The position numbers and the translations under genes were made by a program. This document shows positions 23,696-32,207 of a stretch of DNA of 64,000 bases, one piece after another. Numbering within the stretch: the stretch's first letter is position 1; the number at the start of each line of letters is the position of its first letter. Under the pieces are notes generated by a model that saw only the letters and a list, made by a program, of their open reading frames with translations, did no database searches and was not told the origin of the DNA. Source of the DNA: Agarivorans gilvus (GTDB taxonomy: Bacteria; Pseudomonadota; Gammaproteobacteria; Enterobacterales; Celerinatantimonadaceae); NCBI RefSeq assembly GCF_001420915.1, contig NZ_CP013021.1, positions 3,630,501-3,694,500 of the forward strand, read 5' to 3'.

Positions 23696-23887
23696 ATGCT
23701 ATTTGAAGACCACTACTCGAATATCATCAAAACCTTCTGGTGGGGCCTCGGTCTTTCAATTGTTGGTATGATGTTAGCGGTGGTGGTTGTTGGCTATTTT
23801 GTATTGTTAGCCGTTTGGGTCTGGTCAATTTTCAAGATTATAAAAGGTCTTGCAAAAATCACTTCAAACAAAGCCTATAATTCTTAA
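23696..23887 (+). pseudogene. 5'-truncated DUF4870-like (COG3671) membrane protein
   Basis: 63 codons from ATG 23696 or fewer. HYSNIIKTFWWGLGLSIVG...VVGYFVLLAVWVWSIFKIIKGL resembles the C-terminal half of small two- to three-TM proteins of the COG3671/DUF4870 type, which normally begin about 40-50 residues earlier with another membrane segment. The expected upstream part is replaced by the IS4 end 14 bases away. This supports an IS-linked deletion. A terminator hairpin follows. It could still be translated as a small peptide. Confidence 0.6.
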
Positions 23888-23895
23888 TCAAGACT

Positions 23896-23928
23896 GTCAG
23901 AAAGGCGCTTAACTAGCGTTTTTCTGAC
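23896..23928 (+). terminator. terminator after truncated membrane gene
   Basis: GTCAGAAA (23896-23903) and TTTCTGAC (23921-23928) pair, with an inner CGCT/AGCG, followed by TATTTGG. Confidence 0.6.
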
Positions 23929-23988
23929 TATTTGGCTTTGTTTACGTATATGCTTTACCGCTGTCACCCGGTTTGGGATATGAAGAAC

Positions 23989-24078
23989 TTAGCTGCTCAG
24001 CAAAAAATTAGAACTCCCACTAGCGCTTAACGCAGGATCGGTATCTTCGGTTTCGGTTCTGTCTTTCAACCCTATGCC
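23989..24078 (-). pseudogene. eutC 3'-end remnant
   Basis: The minus strand reads GIGLKDRTETEDTDPALSAS then GSSNFLLSS and stops at 23989, against GIGLKDRTETEDTDPALNAS then GSSNFLLGD in the intact eutC. Over 23998-24066 it matches 25360-25428 at 67 of 69 bases. Small coding differences show that it comes from a diverged eutC allele rather than a fresh local copy. No upstream part of eutC is present. Confidence 0.85.
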
Positions 24079-24192
24079 AGCATAATCATGGGTATCTCAT
24101 ATAATTGCTACCAATTAATTGATAGTATTGACAATTATGGCTGCTTGGATAATTATTGATCTCATTAATAATAAAGGTTGGTTTAACTATCA

Positions 24193-24633
24193 ATGCGTAA
24201 ATGTCCCTCCATTATCAATCTCACTTTCGACAATCAAAGTCTTGAAGCAATCGAAGAAATTAAAAGTATGCACGAGCTAGAGAAACACGCGCGTATCTGG
24301 CTAACAATTGGAAATCTATTCAATATATTTGGCGGTAGTGCCTTGAGGAGCACAACATCAGGAGGTGCTAAAGAGCTTTTTAATTTGATACCAAATGATG
24401 CTATTAGAAATACAGCTAAAGGGGTGGCTAAAGGCGGCAGTGCTGAAGTAAGCCAAACTAGTTATGCAATATCTCAGGCAAACTGGGAGTATTACTTTAA
24501 ATCTTATGTTGGTATAAGTGCAATAAAAAGAAAGAAAATTGAAGAGTTGGCGCATAGGCAAGCTGTAAGTCACCAAGCCAATCCTAAAGAATACGCGTTT
24601 TGGAAAGCTATTTATTTAGGGTGCCAACAATAA
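24193..24633 (+). CDS. unknown protein, 146 aa, cassette gene 1
   Basis: I do not recognise it. The N-terminal third is charged and helical (NQSLEAIEEIKSMHELEKHARI); the middle is Gly/Ala/Ser-rich (FGGSALRSTTSGGAKELF, GVAKGGSAEV), like small membrane-active or helical-bundle proteins; the end is basic. The ribosome binding site (AAAGG) is far from ATG 24193, so the start is uncertain. The stop overlaps the next ATG by one base (TAATG). The composition is more AT-rich than the eut genes beside it. Confidence 0.5.
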   Translation: MRKCPSIINLTFDNQSLEAIEEIKSMHELEKHARIWLTIGNLFNIFGGSALRSTTSGGAKELFNLIPNDAIRNTAKGVAKGGSAEVSQTSYAISQANWEYYFKSYVGISAIKRKKIEELAHRQAVSHQANPKEYAFWKAIYLGCQQ

Positions 24634-25121
24634 TGAAATTTTTAACCTACCACTTACTATCACTTTCGTTTTTGTTGGCTTCCGCCAGTGTACTAGCGGA
24701 CGGCTTTTACTTTACCCATCTTAATGACAAAATTGTTGAGTATTCCGATAAAATTGAAGTGTGTGATAGTAAAAAAGTGATCCCCGATTTAAACGATGAA
24801 GAATTGAGCGTATTAAGACGGATCATTACAAAAGAACCTTTGGTTTGGGCTTACTTGACTGAAAAATCTTATAATCAATGCCTGCAGCCTGAGCGCGGTG
24901 AATTAGCAGAGCTTTTACTAATATATGAACACTTAGATTTACCTGTTGCCACAAGTAAACTTGTTTCTGTAACGGGTGAGCTAACTTATAAACAAAGCCT
25001 TGACGCTTTGAAAGCTTATGAGTCGATCGATTCATCGGATAAAGAATTTATTGAAGATATGGAAGCTTTGCGCAAGCCGATTAAAGCACTTGAGACGTTT
25101 GAAAAAATAATGGGCATGTAG
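24633..25121 (+). CDS. unknown exported protein, 162 aa, cassette gene 2
   Basis: The ATG at 24633 begins a clear signal peptide (MKFLTYHLLSLSFLLASASVLA). The mature part is acidic and helical with two Cys (VCDSK, NQCLQ), no known motif. It is translationally coupled to the preceding gene by a one-base overlap. A cytoplasmic or membrane-active protein paired with an exported one could be a toxin-antidote or effector pair, but the sequence alone does not show this. Confidence 0.55.
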   Translation: MKFLTYHLLSLSFLLASASVLADGFYFTHLNDKIVEYSDKIEVCDSKKVIPDLNDEELSVLRRIITKEPLVWAYLTEKSYNQCLQPERGELAELLLIYEHLDLPVATSKLVSVTGELTYKQSLDALKAYESIDSSDKEFIEDMEALRKPIKALETFEKIMGM

Positions 25122-25350
25122 TGTTTAGCGTTCGCTCAAACAGACTTCAACTTCTCCCTTTGCTCACTTGCGCTACTCGGCGAAGATGAGGGGATAAATT
25201 CTGCTAGTAATTTAGCCTACTTAGGCATCTCGAGGCTCGTTGAAGCTTAATGACATCGCCGCAGGCGAAAGCTTTAAAGTTGTTAAGATGCAAAGCTTAT
25301 TAAACCCGATAGGACGAAATCACCCTTAACAGCTCAATACAAAAGAACCC

Positions 25351-26223
25351 CTAATCCCCCAGCAAAAAATTAGAACTCCCACTAGCGTTTAACGCAGGGT
25401 CGGTATCTTCGGTTTCGGTTCTGTCTTTTAGCCCAATGCCCGAGAGCTTCAACTTAAGCGCTTCGCTTAATAGGAAAAAAGCCTTGTGGCTGGCTTGTGG
25501 GTAGTTCAAACCTTCGGGGCGAATGTTAGAAATACAGTTTCTGCTGGAGTCTTTGGCGCCCCGTTTGGGGTTCCAGGTTAAATAAATGCCCATGCTATCG
25601 GGTGAGCTTAAGCCTGGCCGTTCGCCAATCAATATCATGGTGATTTTGGCTTTTAAACATTCCCCCACATCGTCGGCCACCGCAACCCGGCCTTGAGTCA
25701 CTACGCTAATTGGCGCTAGCGACCAGCTGTGCTTAGCGTCTTGCTGCAATTCGCCTAGTAGTTGCTCTAACATGGGTAGGGCGTGGCGCTGAATCGCGGT
25801 AGATGACAGCCCATCGGCGATCACTATCGACAAATCGTAAGCCTGCTCGCTACTGGCGCGAAACGCTTCTAGCTGTTGCCAGCTAGTATCGCTGAGCTGG
25901 CGGCCAAAGTCGGGGCGCTGTAAATACACCATGCGATCGGCGGCTTTAGTATTCAGCACTATCGGCTGCTCGCTAACCAGCTGTTGGATAATGCCGGACT
26001 GTTGCAGCTGCGCCACTAGGCTGGTTAAATCCAGTGCTTTATGCACCGCGTCGATGGCGCGGGCATGATCGAGCTGAAAATCTAAAAGCTGCTTGGTGGG
26101 CACGCTGTTGCCACTGCGCCCCAAGGCGATACGCGCCGAGGTAAATTTTTTCAAAGATTGCCACGGGCTTTCGGTGACTAGCTCTGAGTGCTGAGCCATA
26201 GCTTGTTTCGGGGCTTTAGTCAT
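25351..26223 (-). CDS. eutC: ethanolamine ammonia-lyase small subunit
   Basis: 290 aa. EutC forms with EutB the adenosylcobalamin-dependent lyase that splits ethanolamine into acetaldehyde and ammonia. Recognisable segments are FTSARIALGRSGNSVPT near the N-terminus, DFQLDHARAIDAVH, VIADGLSSTA, and GERPGLSSPDSMGIYLTW followed by RNCISNIR, all typical of EutC. The start is ATG 26223, five bases after the eutB stop and behind GGAG. The longer upstream frame overlaps eutB and is rejected. Its 3' end is repeated at 23998-24066. No microcompartment gene is nearby. Confidence 0.95.
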   Translation of the reverse strand: MTKAPKQAMAQHSELVTESPWQSLKKFTSARIALGRSGNSVPTKQLLDFQLDHARAIDAVHKALDLTSLVAQLQQSGIIQQLVSEQPIVLNTKAADRMVYLQRPDFGRQLSDTSWQQLEAFRASSEQAYDLSIVIADGLSSTAIQRHALPMLEQLLGELQQDAKHSWSLAPISVVTQGRVAVADDVGECLKAKITMILIGERPGLSSPDSMGIYLTWNPKRGAKDSSRNCISNIRPEGLNYPQASHKAFFLLSEALKLKLSGIGLKDRTETEDTDPALNASGSSNFLLGD

Positions 26224-26227
26224 AAGG

Positions 26228-27625
26228 CTAGTGCTCCAGTTTGGCCAGTGAGGCACTAAAGGCTTTAGCGATGCTAGGGTTGAGTTTTACTTGATCTAAG
26301 TCGGAGAAGATTTCCATTTTGCTTAGCCAAGCTTCAAATTCAGGCGCGGGTTTCAAACCCAATGCCTGACGCGCATAGAGAGCATCGTGAAAGGAAGTGG
26401 TTTGATAATTAAGCATGATGTCGTCGGAGCCGGGAATGCCCATAATGAAGGTGCAGCCTGCTACGCCTAATAGGGTCAGCAAGTTGTCCATGTCGTTTTG
26501 ATCGGCGTAGGCATGGTTGGTATAACAAATATCGCAGCCCATGGGCACGCCAAGTAGTTTGCCACAAAAATGGTCTTCTAAACCGGCGCGAATAATTTGT
26601 TTGCCGTCGAACAAATATTCGGGGCCAATAAAGCCCACCACGGTATTTACCAGTAAGGGCGAAAATTGCCGCGCTACCGCATAGGCGCGAGCCTCACAGG
26701 TCTGTTGGTCAACCCCCCCATGAGCATCGGCTGACAGCGCCGAGCCTTGGCCTGTTTCAAAATACATCACGTTGTTGCCCACGGTGCCGCGCTTCAACGA
26801 CAGCGCGGCTTGCTGGGCTTGGCCTAAAATATCCAGATTGATGCCAAAGGTTTCGTTGGTGCCTTGAGTGCCGCCAATCGACTGAAATACTAAATCCACC
26901 GGCGCACCCTGCTCGATGGCCTCGATGGTATTGGTGACGTGGGTGAGTACGCAGGACTGGGTAGGGATTTGATAACGCTGAATCACTTCGTCCATTAAGT
27001 TCAGCAATTTAGTCGCTTGGCCCACATTGTCGGCAGCAGGGTTAATACCAATCACCGCGTCGCCGTTTCCATACATTAAGCCATCAAAAATACTGGCGGC
27101 GATGCCATTTACCGAGTCGGTGGGGTGGTTGGGTTGTAAGCGTGTAGAGAGCCGCCCCTTCAAGCCAATGGTATCGCGAAAGGCGCTAATCACTTCACAT
27201 TTTTGAGCCACTAGAATGAGATCTTGGTTGCGCATGATTTTACTCACCGCCGCCACCATTTCAGGGGTGAGTCCGGGGCGCAGCTGGCGCAGGGTTTCGC
27301 TGTCGGCCTGATAACTAAGTAGCCAGTTGCGTAGGTCGCCCACTGTCATATGTGAGATGGGAGCAAAGGCTTGGCTATCGTGAGTATCGATGATCAGTCG
27401 AGTAATCTCATCACTCTCGTAGGGAATGAGTGCTTCGTTTAAGAAGGTTTTTAGGGGGACTTCGGCTAAGGTCATTTGGGCGATAACGCGCTGCTCGGCA
27501 GTTTCGGCACAAATGCCAGCGAGGGCATCACCAGAGCGAGCGGGGGTGGCCTTGGCCATTAATTCCGCTAGAGAGGCAAATTGGTAAACCTTGTCTCCTT
27601 GTTGCCAGCGGTAGGGTGCACTCAT
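26228..27625 (-). CDS. eutB: ethanolamine ammonia-lyase large subunit
   Basis: 465 aa, complete, the length expected for EutB, the TIM-barrel catalytic subunit. Typical conserved runs include GDALAGICAETAEQRVIAQ, LQPNHPTDS, GDAVIGINPAADN, FQSIGGTQGTNE and MYFETGQGSALSADAHGG. It is followed directly by eutC and preceded by the TRAP binding-protein gene in the same direction (69-base gap). The arrangement couples uptake to cleavage. Acetaldehyde dehydrogenase and cobalamin genes are not in the window. Confidence 0.96.
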   Translation of the reverse strand: MSAPYRWQQGDKVYQFASLAELMAKATPARSGDALAGICAETAEQRVIAQMTLAEVPLKTFLNEALIPYESDEITRLIIDTHDSQAFAPISHMTVGDLRNWLLSYQADSETLRQLRPGLTPEMVAAVSKIMRNQDLILVAQKCEVISAFRDTIGLKGRLSTRLQPNHPTDSVNGIAASIFDGLMYGNGDAVIGINPAADNVGQATKLLNLMDEVIQRYQIPTQSCVLTHVTNTIEAIEQGAPVDLVFQSIGGTQGTNETFGINLDILGQAQQAALSLKRGTVGNNVMYFETGQGSALSADAHGGVDQQTCEARAYAVARQFSPLLVNTVVGFIGPEYLFDGKQIIRAGLEDHFCGKLLGVPMGCDICYTNHAYADQNDMDNLLTLLGVAGCTFIMGIPGSDDIMLNYQTTSFHDALYARQALGLKPAPEFEAWLSKMEIFSDLDQVKLNPSIAKAFSASLAKLEH

Positions 27626-27694
27626 AGCTTTCCTTGTTTAGTGTTCTGGTAAGTCACAACAGCGGCCGTAGCCGCTGTTGTTGCTAAGGCCTTG

Positions 27695-28735
27695 TTAGCT
27701 ATAGCGGTAAGGGCGACCCGCTTTCACCATGTCAGCATTGTATTTCTTGAAGATTTCCACCACCTTCGCCTTGGTGGGCGACTCTTTGGCGATTTCATCC
27801 CAGAATTTTTCTGCTTCTGCTTCCACAGTAGCCCATTCTGCATCTGGAATAGTCGTGAGCTTCATGTCACTGCCTTCTACACGAAGTTTAGCTTCACCAC
27901 CCCAGTACCACCATTGACGGTAGTAATGTGAGGTATCTAAACATAGTGACAATAGCTCTTTTAGGTGATCTGGCAGGGCATTCCAACGATCCATGTTGGC
28001 AAAGAAAGAGCCGATCCATGCACCCGAGATATTGTTGGTAAGGAAGTAATCGGTCACCTTAGACCAACCCACGGTGTAGTCCTCGGTAATGCCTGACCAA
28101 GCGATGCCGTCTAGCTCACCGGTTTGCAGTGCTACTTCCACGTCTTCCCATGGAATAGACACCGGTACTACGCCAAATTTAGCTAAGAAGCGACCCGCAG
28201 TAGGGAAGGTAAATACCCGTAAACCTTTTAGATCTTCTAAGCTGGTAATCGGCTTTTTGGTGGCGAAGTGACAAGGGTCCCAAGAGCCGGCAGAAATGTG
28301 TTTCACACCCACTTTGGCGTATTCTTCCTTCCAGATTTTGTCTAAACCATATTGGTTGAACAGTACTGGAACGTCTAAAGAATAACGGCAACCAAAAGGG
28401 AAGTAGCCGCCAAAGGTGGTCACTTCGGTGGGAGAGGCCATGGAGTCATCATCTGATTGCACTGCATCGATAATGCCTTTTTGCATGGCGCGAAATAGTT
28501 CTCCGGTAGGGACTAGCTGATCGGCAAAATAAAGCTCAATCTGCATTTCTTCGCCAGCGATGCGGTTAAAGGCTTCAATGGCTGGTTTTACCACGTGCTC
28601 GGCCAAGGCTGGACCCGCATAGGTTTGCATACGCCATTTGATTTTAGGGCTAGCAGCAAAGGTTTTGGCGGGAGCCAGCAAAGTACCTGCGGTTAATGCG
28701 GCTGCGCCTGTTAGAAACTTACGTCTTGAGTTCAT
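27695..28735 (-). CDS. TRAP transporter substrate-binding protein (DctP family)
   Basis: 346 aa. The N-terminus MNSRRKFLTGAAALTAG is a twin-arginine signal, so the protein is exported folded. The mature part is a DctP-type binding protein: IKWRMQTYAGP, QLVPTGELFRAMQKGIIDA, LKGLRVFTFPTAGRFLAKFG and the TGELDGIAWSG motif near the conserved Arg region. It binds ligand in the periplasm and delivers it to DctQM. Its place between dctQM and eutBC predicts ethanolamine or a related amine, although most characterised TRAP ligands are organic acids. The ligand is therefore inferred, not read. Confidence 0.92.
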   Translation of the reverse strand: MNSRRKFLTGAAALTAGTLLAPAKTFAASPKIKWRMQTYAGPALAEHVVKPAIEAFNRIAGEEMQIELYFADQLVPTGELFRAMQKGIIDAVQSDDDSMASPTEVTTFGGYFPFGCRYSLDVPVLFNQYGLDKIWKEEYAKVGVKHISAGSWDPCHFATKKPITSLEDLKGLRVFTFPTAGRFLAKFGVVPVSIPWEDVEVALQTGELDGIAWSGITEDYTVGWSKVTDYFLTNNISGAWIGSFFANMDRWNALPDHLKELLSLCLDTSHYYRQWWYWGGEAKLRVEGSDMKLTTIPDAEWATVEAEAEKFWDEIAKESPTKAKVVEIFKKYNADMVKAGRPYRYS

Positions 28736-28824
28736 AGTTATCCCTCCAATGGATATGGTTTGACGGAGCTCATTGCCCGCCGCGTTTTTTGCATTTCAAA
28801 ATCGTTGAACAAATCCTTCATCAC

Positions 28825-30149
28825 TTACTTCCCGTACACGTAGTCAGGTAACCAGAGCGCTAACTCGGGGAAAATCATAATCAGTACCAAGGCGGCGATC
28901 ATAATGGCCACAAAGGGGCCGATAGAGCCGTAAATATCACGCAGGCTGATTTCCGGCGGAGCCATGGCGCGCATTAAAAATAGGTTGTAACCAAAGGGTG
29001 GGGTTAAGTAGGCAATTTGGCAGGTCACGGTGTACAGCACGCCGTACCAAATTAGGTCAAAGCCTAGGGCGTTAACCAAGGGCACGTACAGTGGTGCCAC
29101 AATCACTAACATGGCCGTGTCGTCGAGGAAGGTGCCCAGCAGGACAAACGATAGCTGCATTAGAATGATGATCATCCAAGGGCTTAAACCTAATTGCTCG
29201 GTAAATAGTTGCTCAATGGCTTTCACTGCACCAAGGCCGTCAAAGACCGAGCCAAAACCCAAGGCAGCAAGAATGATCCACATAAACATGCAGGAGATGG
29301 CTAGGGTTTTACGCACTGAGTTTTCGAAGACGGTTTTAGTCAGGCGTTTTTTGAAAATGGCGGCTAAAAAGGCGGCCATTGCGCCAATGGCCGAGCTTTC
29401 CACTAAGCTGGTCCAACCGTTTACAAAGGGCACCATCATCACCGCGAAGATCCCCAAGGGCAGTAGCCCGGCACCTAATAAACGCATTTTTTCGGCTTTG
29501 CTGACTTGTTGAAGCTCTTGTTTACTCAGGGTTGGCCCGAGGCTGGGATTGAGCTTACAGCGAATTGCAATGTAGATGATAAACATCGCCGCCATAATTA
29601 AGCCTGGCACCACCCCGGCTAGCCAAAGTTGGCCTACCGGTTGGCGCGCAATCATCGCGTACAACACTAATACCACCGAGGGGGGACTAAGATCCCCAGC
29701 GAAGAGCCCGCTTGAATCACCCCGGTGACCATTTTTTTGTCGTAATCGCGTTTTAATAATTCGGGTAAGGCAATGGTGGCACCAATGGCCATGCCAGCAA
29801 CCGACAGGCCGTTCATCGCCGATACCAATACCATTAAACCAATGGTGCCGATGGCCAAGCCGCCGGGCATCGGCCCCATCCAAACATGGAACATGCGATA
29901 CAGGTCGTCGGCAATTTTAGACTCAGACAAGATGTAACCCATGAAGATAAACATCGGTAGGGTTAGCATGGGATACCAAGTCATTAACTTGGTAGCAGCG
30001 GTGAAGGGGATTTCGACTCCGCCGGTGCCCCACAGCATCATAACGGCGATGGAAGCCACCGCACCAATAGCCGCAAATACCCGTTGACCAGTTGCCATTA
30101 GCAACATCATCAACGAGAACATCGTAATTGCGATCATACCGTAACTCAT
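28825..30149 (-). CDS. TRAP transporter large permease DctM (apparent frameshift at 29680-29685)
   Basis: The frame from ATG 30149 reads a normal DctM N-terminus (GQRVFAAIGAVASI, PMFIFMGYILSES) up to GSSLGILVPP, then hits a stop. The protein continues in the next frame as SVVLVLYAMIARQPVG to 28825, including FLDDTAMLVIVAPLYVP and LTPPFGYNLFLMRA. Adding one base to the C6 run (G6 on the plus strand, 29680-29685) restores 441 aa with about a dozen membrane segments. This is one of six identical homopolymer losses. DctM is the ion-coupled channel subunit. It overlaps dctQ by four bases. Confidence 0.9.
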
Positions 30150-30655
30150 TTGATTTCTACTCCGCGAATAGTGGCAATATCTTTAATAAATTCTGAAATG
30201 GATTGGAGGATCATCAGGATGAATCCGGTACACATCACCGCCTTAATCGGCCAAATCAGTGGCCGCCATGCGCTACGAGTGCGTTGGCCGTACTCCAGTG
30301 AATAAAATAGGCTTTCTAGGCCGCCATACAGCAGCACTGCTAAGTAGAAAATAAGAAAGAATACGGTGAAGGCGTCGACCCAAGCGCGCTTTTTCACCGA
30401 CCACTCACCGTAGAAGAGATCCATGCGCACGTTGGCTTTGAGTTGAATGGCGTAAGCGCCGCCAATAATGTAGTAGGCCACCATCATGAACTGGGCAGAC
30501 TCTAAGGTCCAAAGTGAGGGCATGAAAAAGGTTTTAGAGATGGAAGACCACATCAAGATCCCCACCATCACAAAGATTCCGTACATCATAAAGCGGCCTA
30601 TTACGCGATTAAACTTATCGACGTATTTGACGTAGGCAACGATAAAACCGGGCAT
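30146..30655 (-). CDS. TRAP transporter small permease DctQ
   Basis: 169 aa with four hydrophobic segments (about 20-40, 55-75, 92-112, 130-152), as usual for DctQ, which forms the membrane complex with DctM. The segment ANVRMDLFYGEWSVKKRAW holds the DctQ-type 'N-x-R-x-D' signature. First gene of the dctQM-dctP-eutBC transcription unit, with 340 bases up to the divergent araC-type gene. Confidence 0.9.
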   Translation of the reverse strand: MPGFIVAYVKYVDKFNRVIGRFMMYGIFVMVGILMWSSISKTFFMPSLWTLESAQFMMVAYYIIGGAYAIQLKANVRMDLFYGEWSVKKRAWVDAFTVFFLIFYLAVLLYGGLESLFYSLEYGQRTRSAWRPLIWPIKAVMCTGFILMILQSISEFIKDIATIRGVEIK

Positions 30656-30995
30656 TAGCGTTCCTTAACTTGCATATTCAATGACAGCGGGTGCTACTAA
30701 GGGGCACTGCTGTGTTGGCTAATCCTTTAGCACAGGCCTTGATGTTCTTGCATGTGAGCCAGCGAGCTGGGCGTAACATGCTTCATCGAAACCTGCTTTA
30801 CTGTTTGCTTGTGTTGCTCTTTCGCGGGCAAGTTCTATTGGTTCATTTCTTGCTCAGCTTTAAAGCAAACTGGCATTAGTAGGGGCAGCAAGGCTTGTTC
30901 CTTAGCACTATCAAAAAACTGCAATGCCAAAAAGTATTTGTAAAACAATAATATAGTTAAGCTTTGCCCTGAGTTGGTTCAATCAAGAGCCAAGG
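30656..30995. other. divergent regulatory region of the eut/TRAP operon
   Basis: 340 bases between dctQ and the AraC-type regulator, the likely site of both promoters and operator. It has an AT-rich stretch near 30935-30962. I see no convincing -35/-10 pair and no clear cobalamin riboswitch. A 62-codon frame at 30691-30879 has no binding site and is not called. Confidence 0.5.
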
Positions 30996-31964
30996 ATGAA
31001 AGAGATGGAGAAAACGTGTTTGCACGATAATGAGTCATTGTTGTGCACAATTCACTCAAATGATGCAAATCACCAAGCAGAAAACCTGATTAACTGGCAG
31101 CAGCAGTTTGATCAGCTCAGCCGAGGGCGTTTTGTTGGCGTAATTAACGAGATCCATTTTCCTGATATCCATGTATTTCGCGAAGAAACCAGTCAACAAT
31201 TGCGTCAGCAGTGCCAAATAGAAGAAGGGGGCTTGTGGTTGGGGTTTAGTGCCGACAACAAAAGCTGCCGAATTAACAACCAAGCTACCCGTAGCGAGCA
31301 GTTTCTATGCCGGCCGGGAGGCCATGAGTTTGAATTACTCACTCCTGAAAACTTTTCTATTTTTGGTTTGGTATTACATCGTAGCTGGCTAAAGCAATGG
31401 TTGGAGCAGAATGATGAACTGGCCGACAATGCTTTTGATTGCTTGTATTTAGAAGGGGTAGCGCCGCAACTCATTTTTTCTTTCCGCCAATATTTGTCGT
31501 TGCTACTGCAGGCCGATGGCCACCGCTGGAGCAGCTTAACCCAGCAACTGATCCTTAAAGACGCGGTATTTGAGCTATTGAGTTTGGCGCAAAACGCACC
31601 TGCAACAACAATGGTTTCTGCGCAACGCCAGCGTTTGATGCAGCGGGTGAAAAGTTATCTGCATGAGGTCGACTTGAGCGCGCCACTGACCATTGATGAA
31701 ATCTGTGCGGCGGTGCATGTGAGCCGCAGAACTTTGCAATATGCCTTTAGCGAGTGCTTAGGCATGTCACCCAAACACTATATTAAGGTGATTCGCCTAA
31801 ACCAAATTCGGCGGGCTTTGCTGCAAAGTGAGCAACAACAGACTATTGCCGAAATTGCCTTAGAGCACGGTTTCTTCCATTTAGGCCAGTTTGGCCAAGA
31901 CTATAAAAATTTGTTTGGCGAAAATCCGCAGCAAACCCGTCATCGCCATTTTAGTCATAGCTAG
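30996..31964 (+). CDS. AraC-family regulator, EutR-like
   Basis: 322 aa. The C-terminal 100 residues are a double HTH of the AraC type (LTIDEICAAVHVSRRTLQYAFSECLG, then IAEIALEHGFFHLGQFGQDYKNLFGENP). The N-terminal 210 residues are a ligand-sensing domain of the EutR size (LFGSVDEL-like segments are not conserved enough to be sure). It is divergent from dctQM-dctP-eutBC, so control of that operon by ethanolamine, perhaps with cobalamin, is the natural prediction. ATG 30996 is used; ATG 31005 is nearly as good. Confidence 0.88.
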   Translation: MKEMEKTCLHDNESLLCTIHSNDANHQAENLINWQQQFDQLSRGRFVGVINEIHFPDIHVFREETSQQLRQQCQIEEGGLWLGFSADNKSCRINNQATRSEQFLCRPGGHEFELLTPENFSIFGLVLHRSWLKQWLEQNDELADNAFDCLYLEGVAPQLIFSFRQYLSLLLQADGHRWSSLTQQLILKDAVFELLSLAQNAPATTMVSAQRQRLMQRVKSYLHEVDLSAPLTIDEICAAVHVSRRTLQYAFSECLGMSPKHYIKVIRLNQIRRALLQSEQQQTIAEIALEHGFFHLGQFGQDYKNLFGENPQQTRHRHFSHS

Positions 31965-32207
31965 TACTTTTTCATTTCGTTATAGCGGCCAAAATCCGGC
32001 ATTCATTCTATAGATCTACTGTTTAGCTGCTTGCAAACAGTGAGTCTGGCTATGCTGCGCTGATCGTTTCCTTTTACATTGGCGTTCTATCTTTAATTTA
32101 AAGATGGTATTTGCGATCCATGATGTCCAGCCTAAGCGAGTGCTTCCTATACTATCAGTACTTACAGAGGTGAAATGGCAAATAGTTGATTGAGGAGTGA
32201 GCAGTAG

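Larger units (their letters stand above)
23998..25428. mobile_element. 1.36-kb segment between eutC-end direct repeats
   Basis: Direct repeats of 69 bases (23998-24066 and 25360-25428, two mismatches) flank two unknown genes. The pattern is that of an element inserted at the 3' end of eutC which re-created the gene end. It contains no recombinase, so it is either a remnant or a cargo cassette moved by homologous recombination. Confidence 0.6.

Noticed and set aside
25464..25476. A seventh island promoter element in eutC
   Set aside because: TAGGAAAAA is inside coding sequence, outside the island, and the base run 17 positions on (GTGGGT) is not -10-like.
26223..26256. Longer EutC start at 26256
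   Set aside because: It would overlap eutB coding sequence and lacks a binding site; ATG 26223 has GGAG and the usual spacing after eutB.
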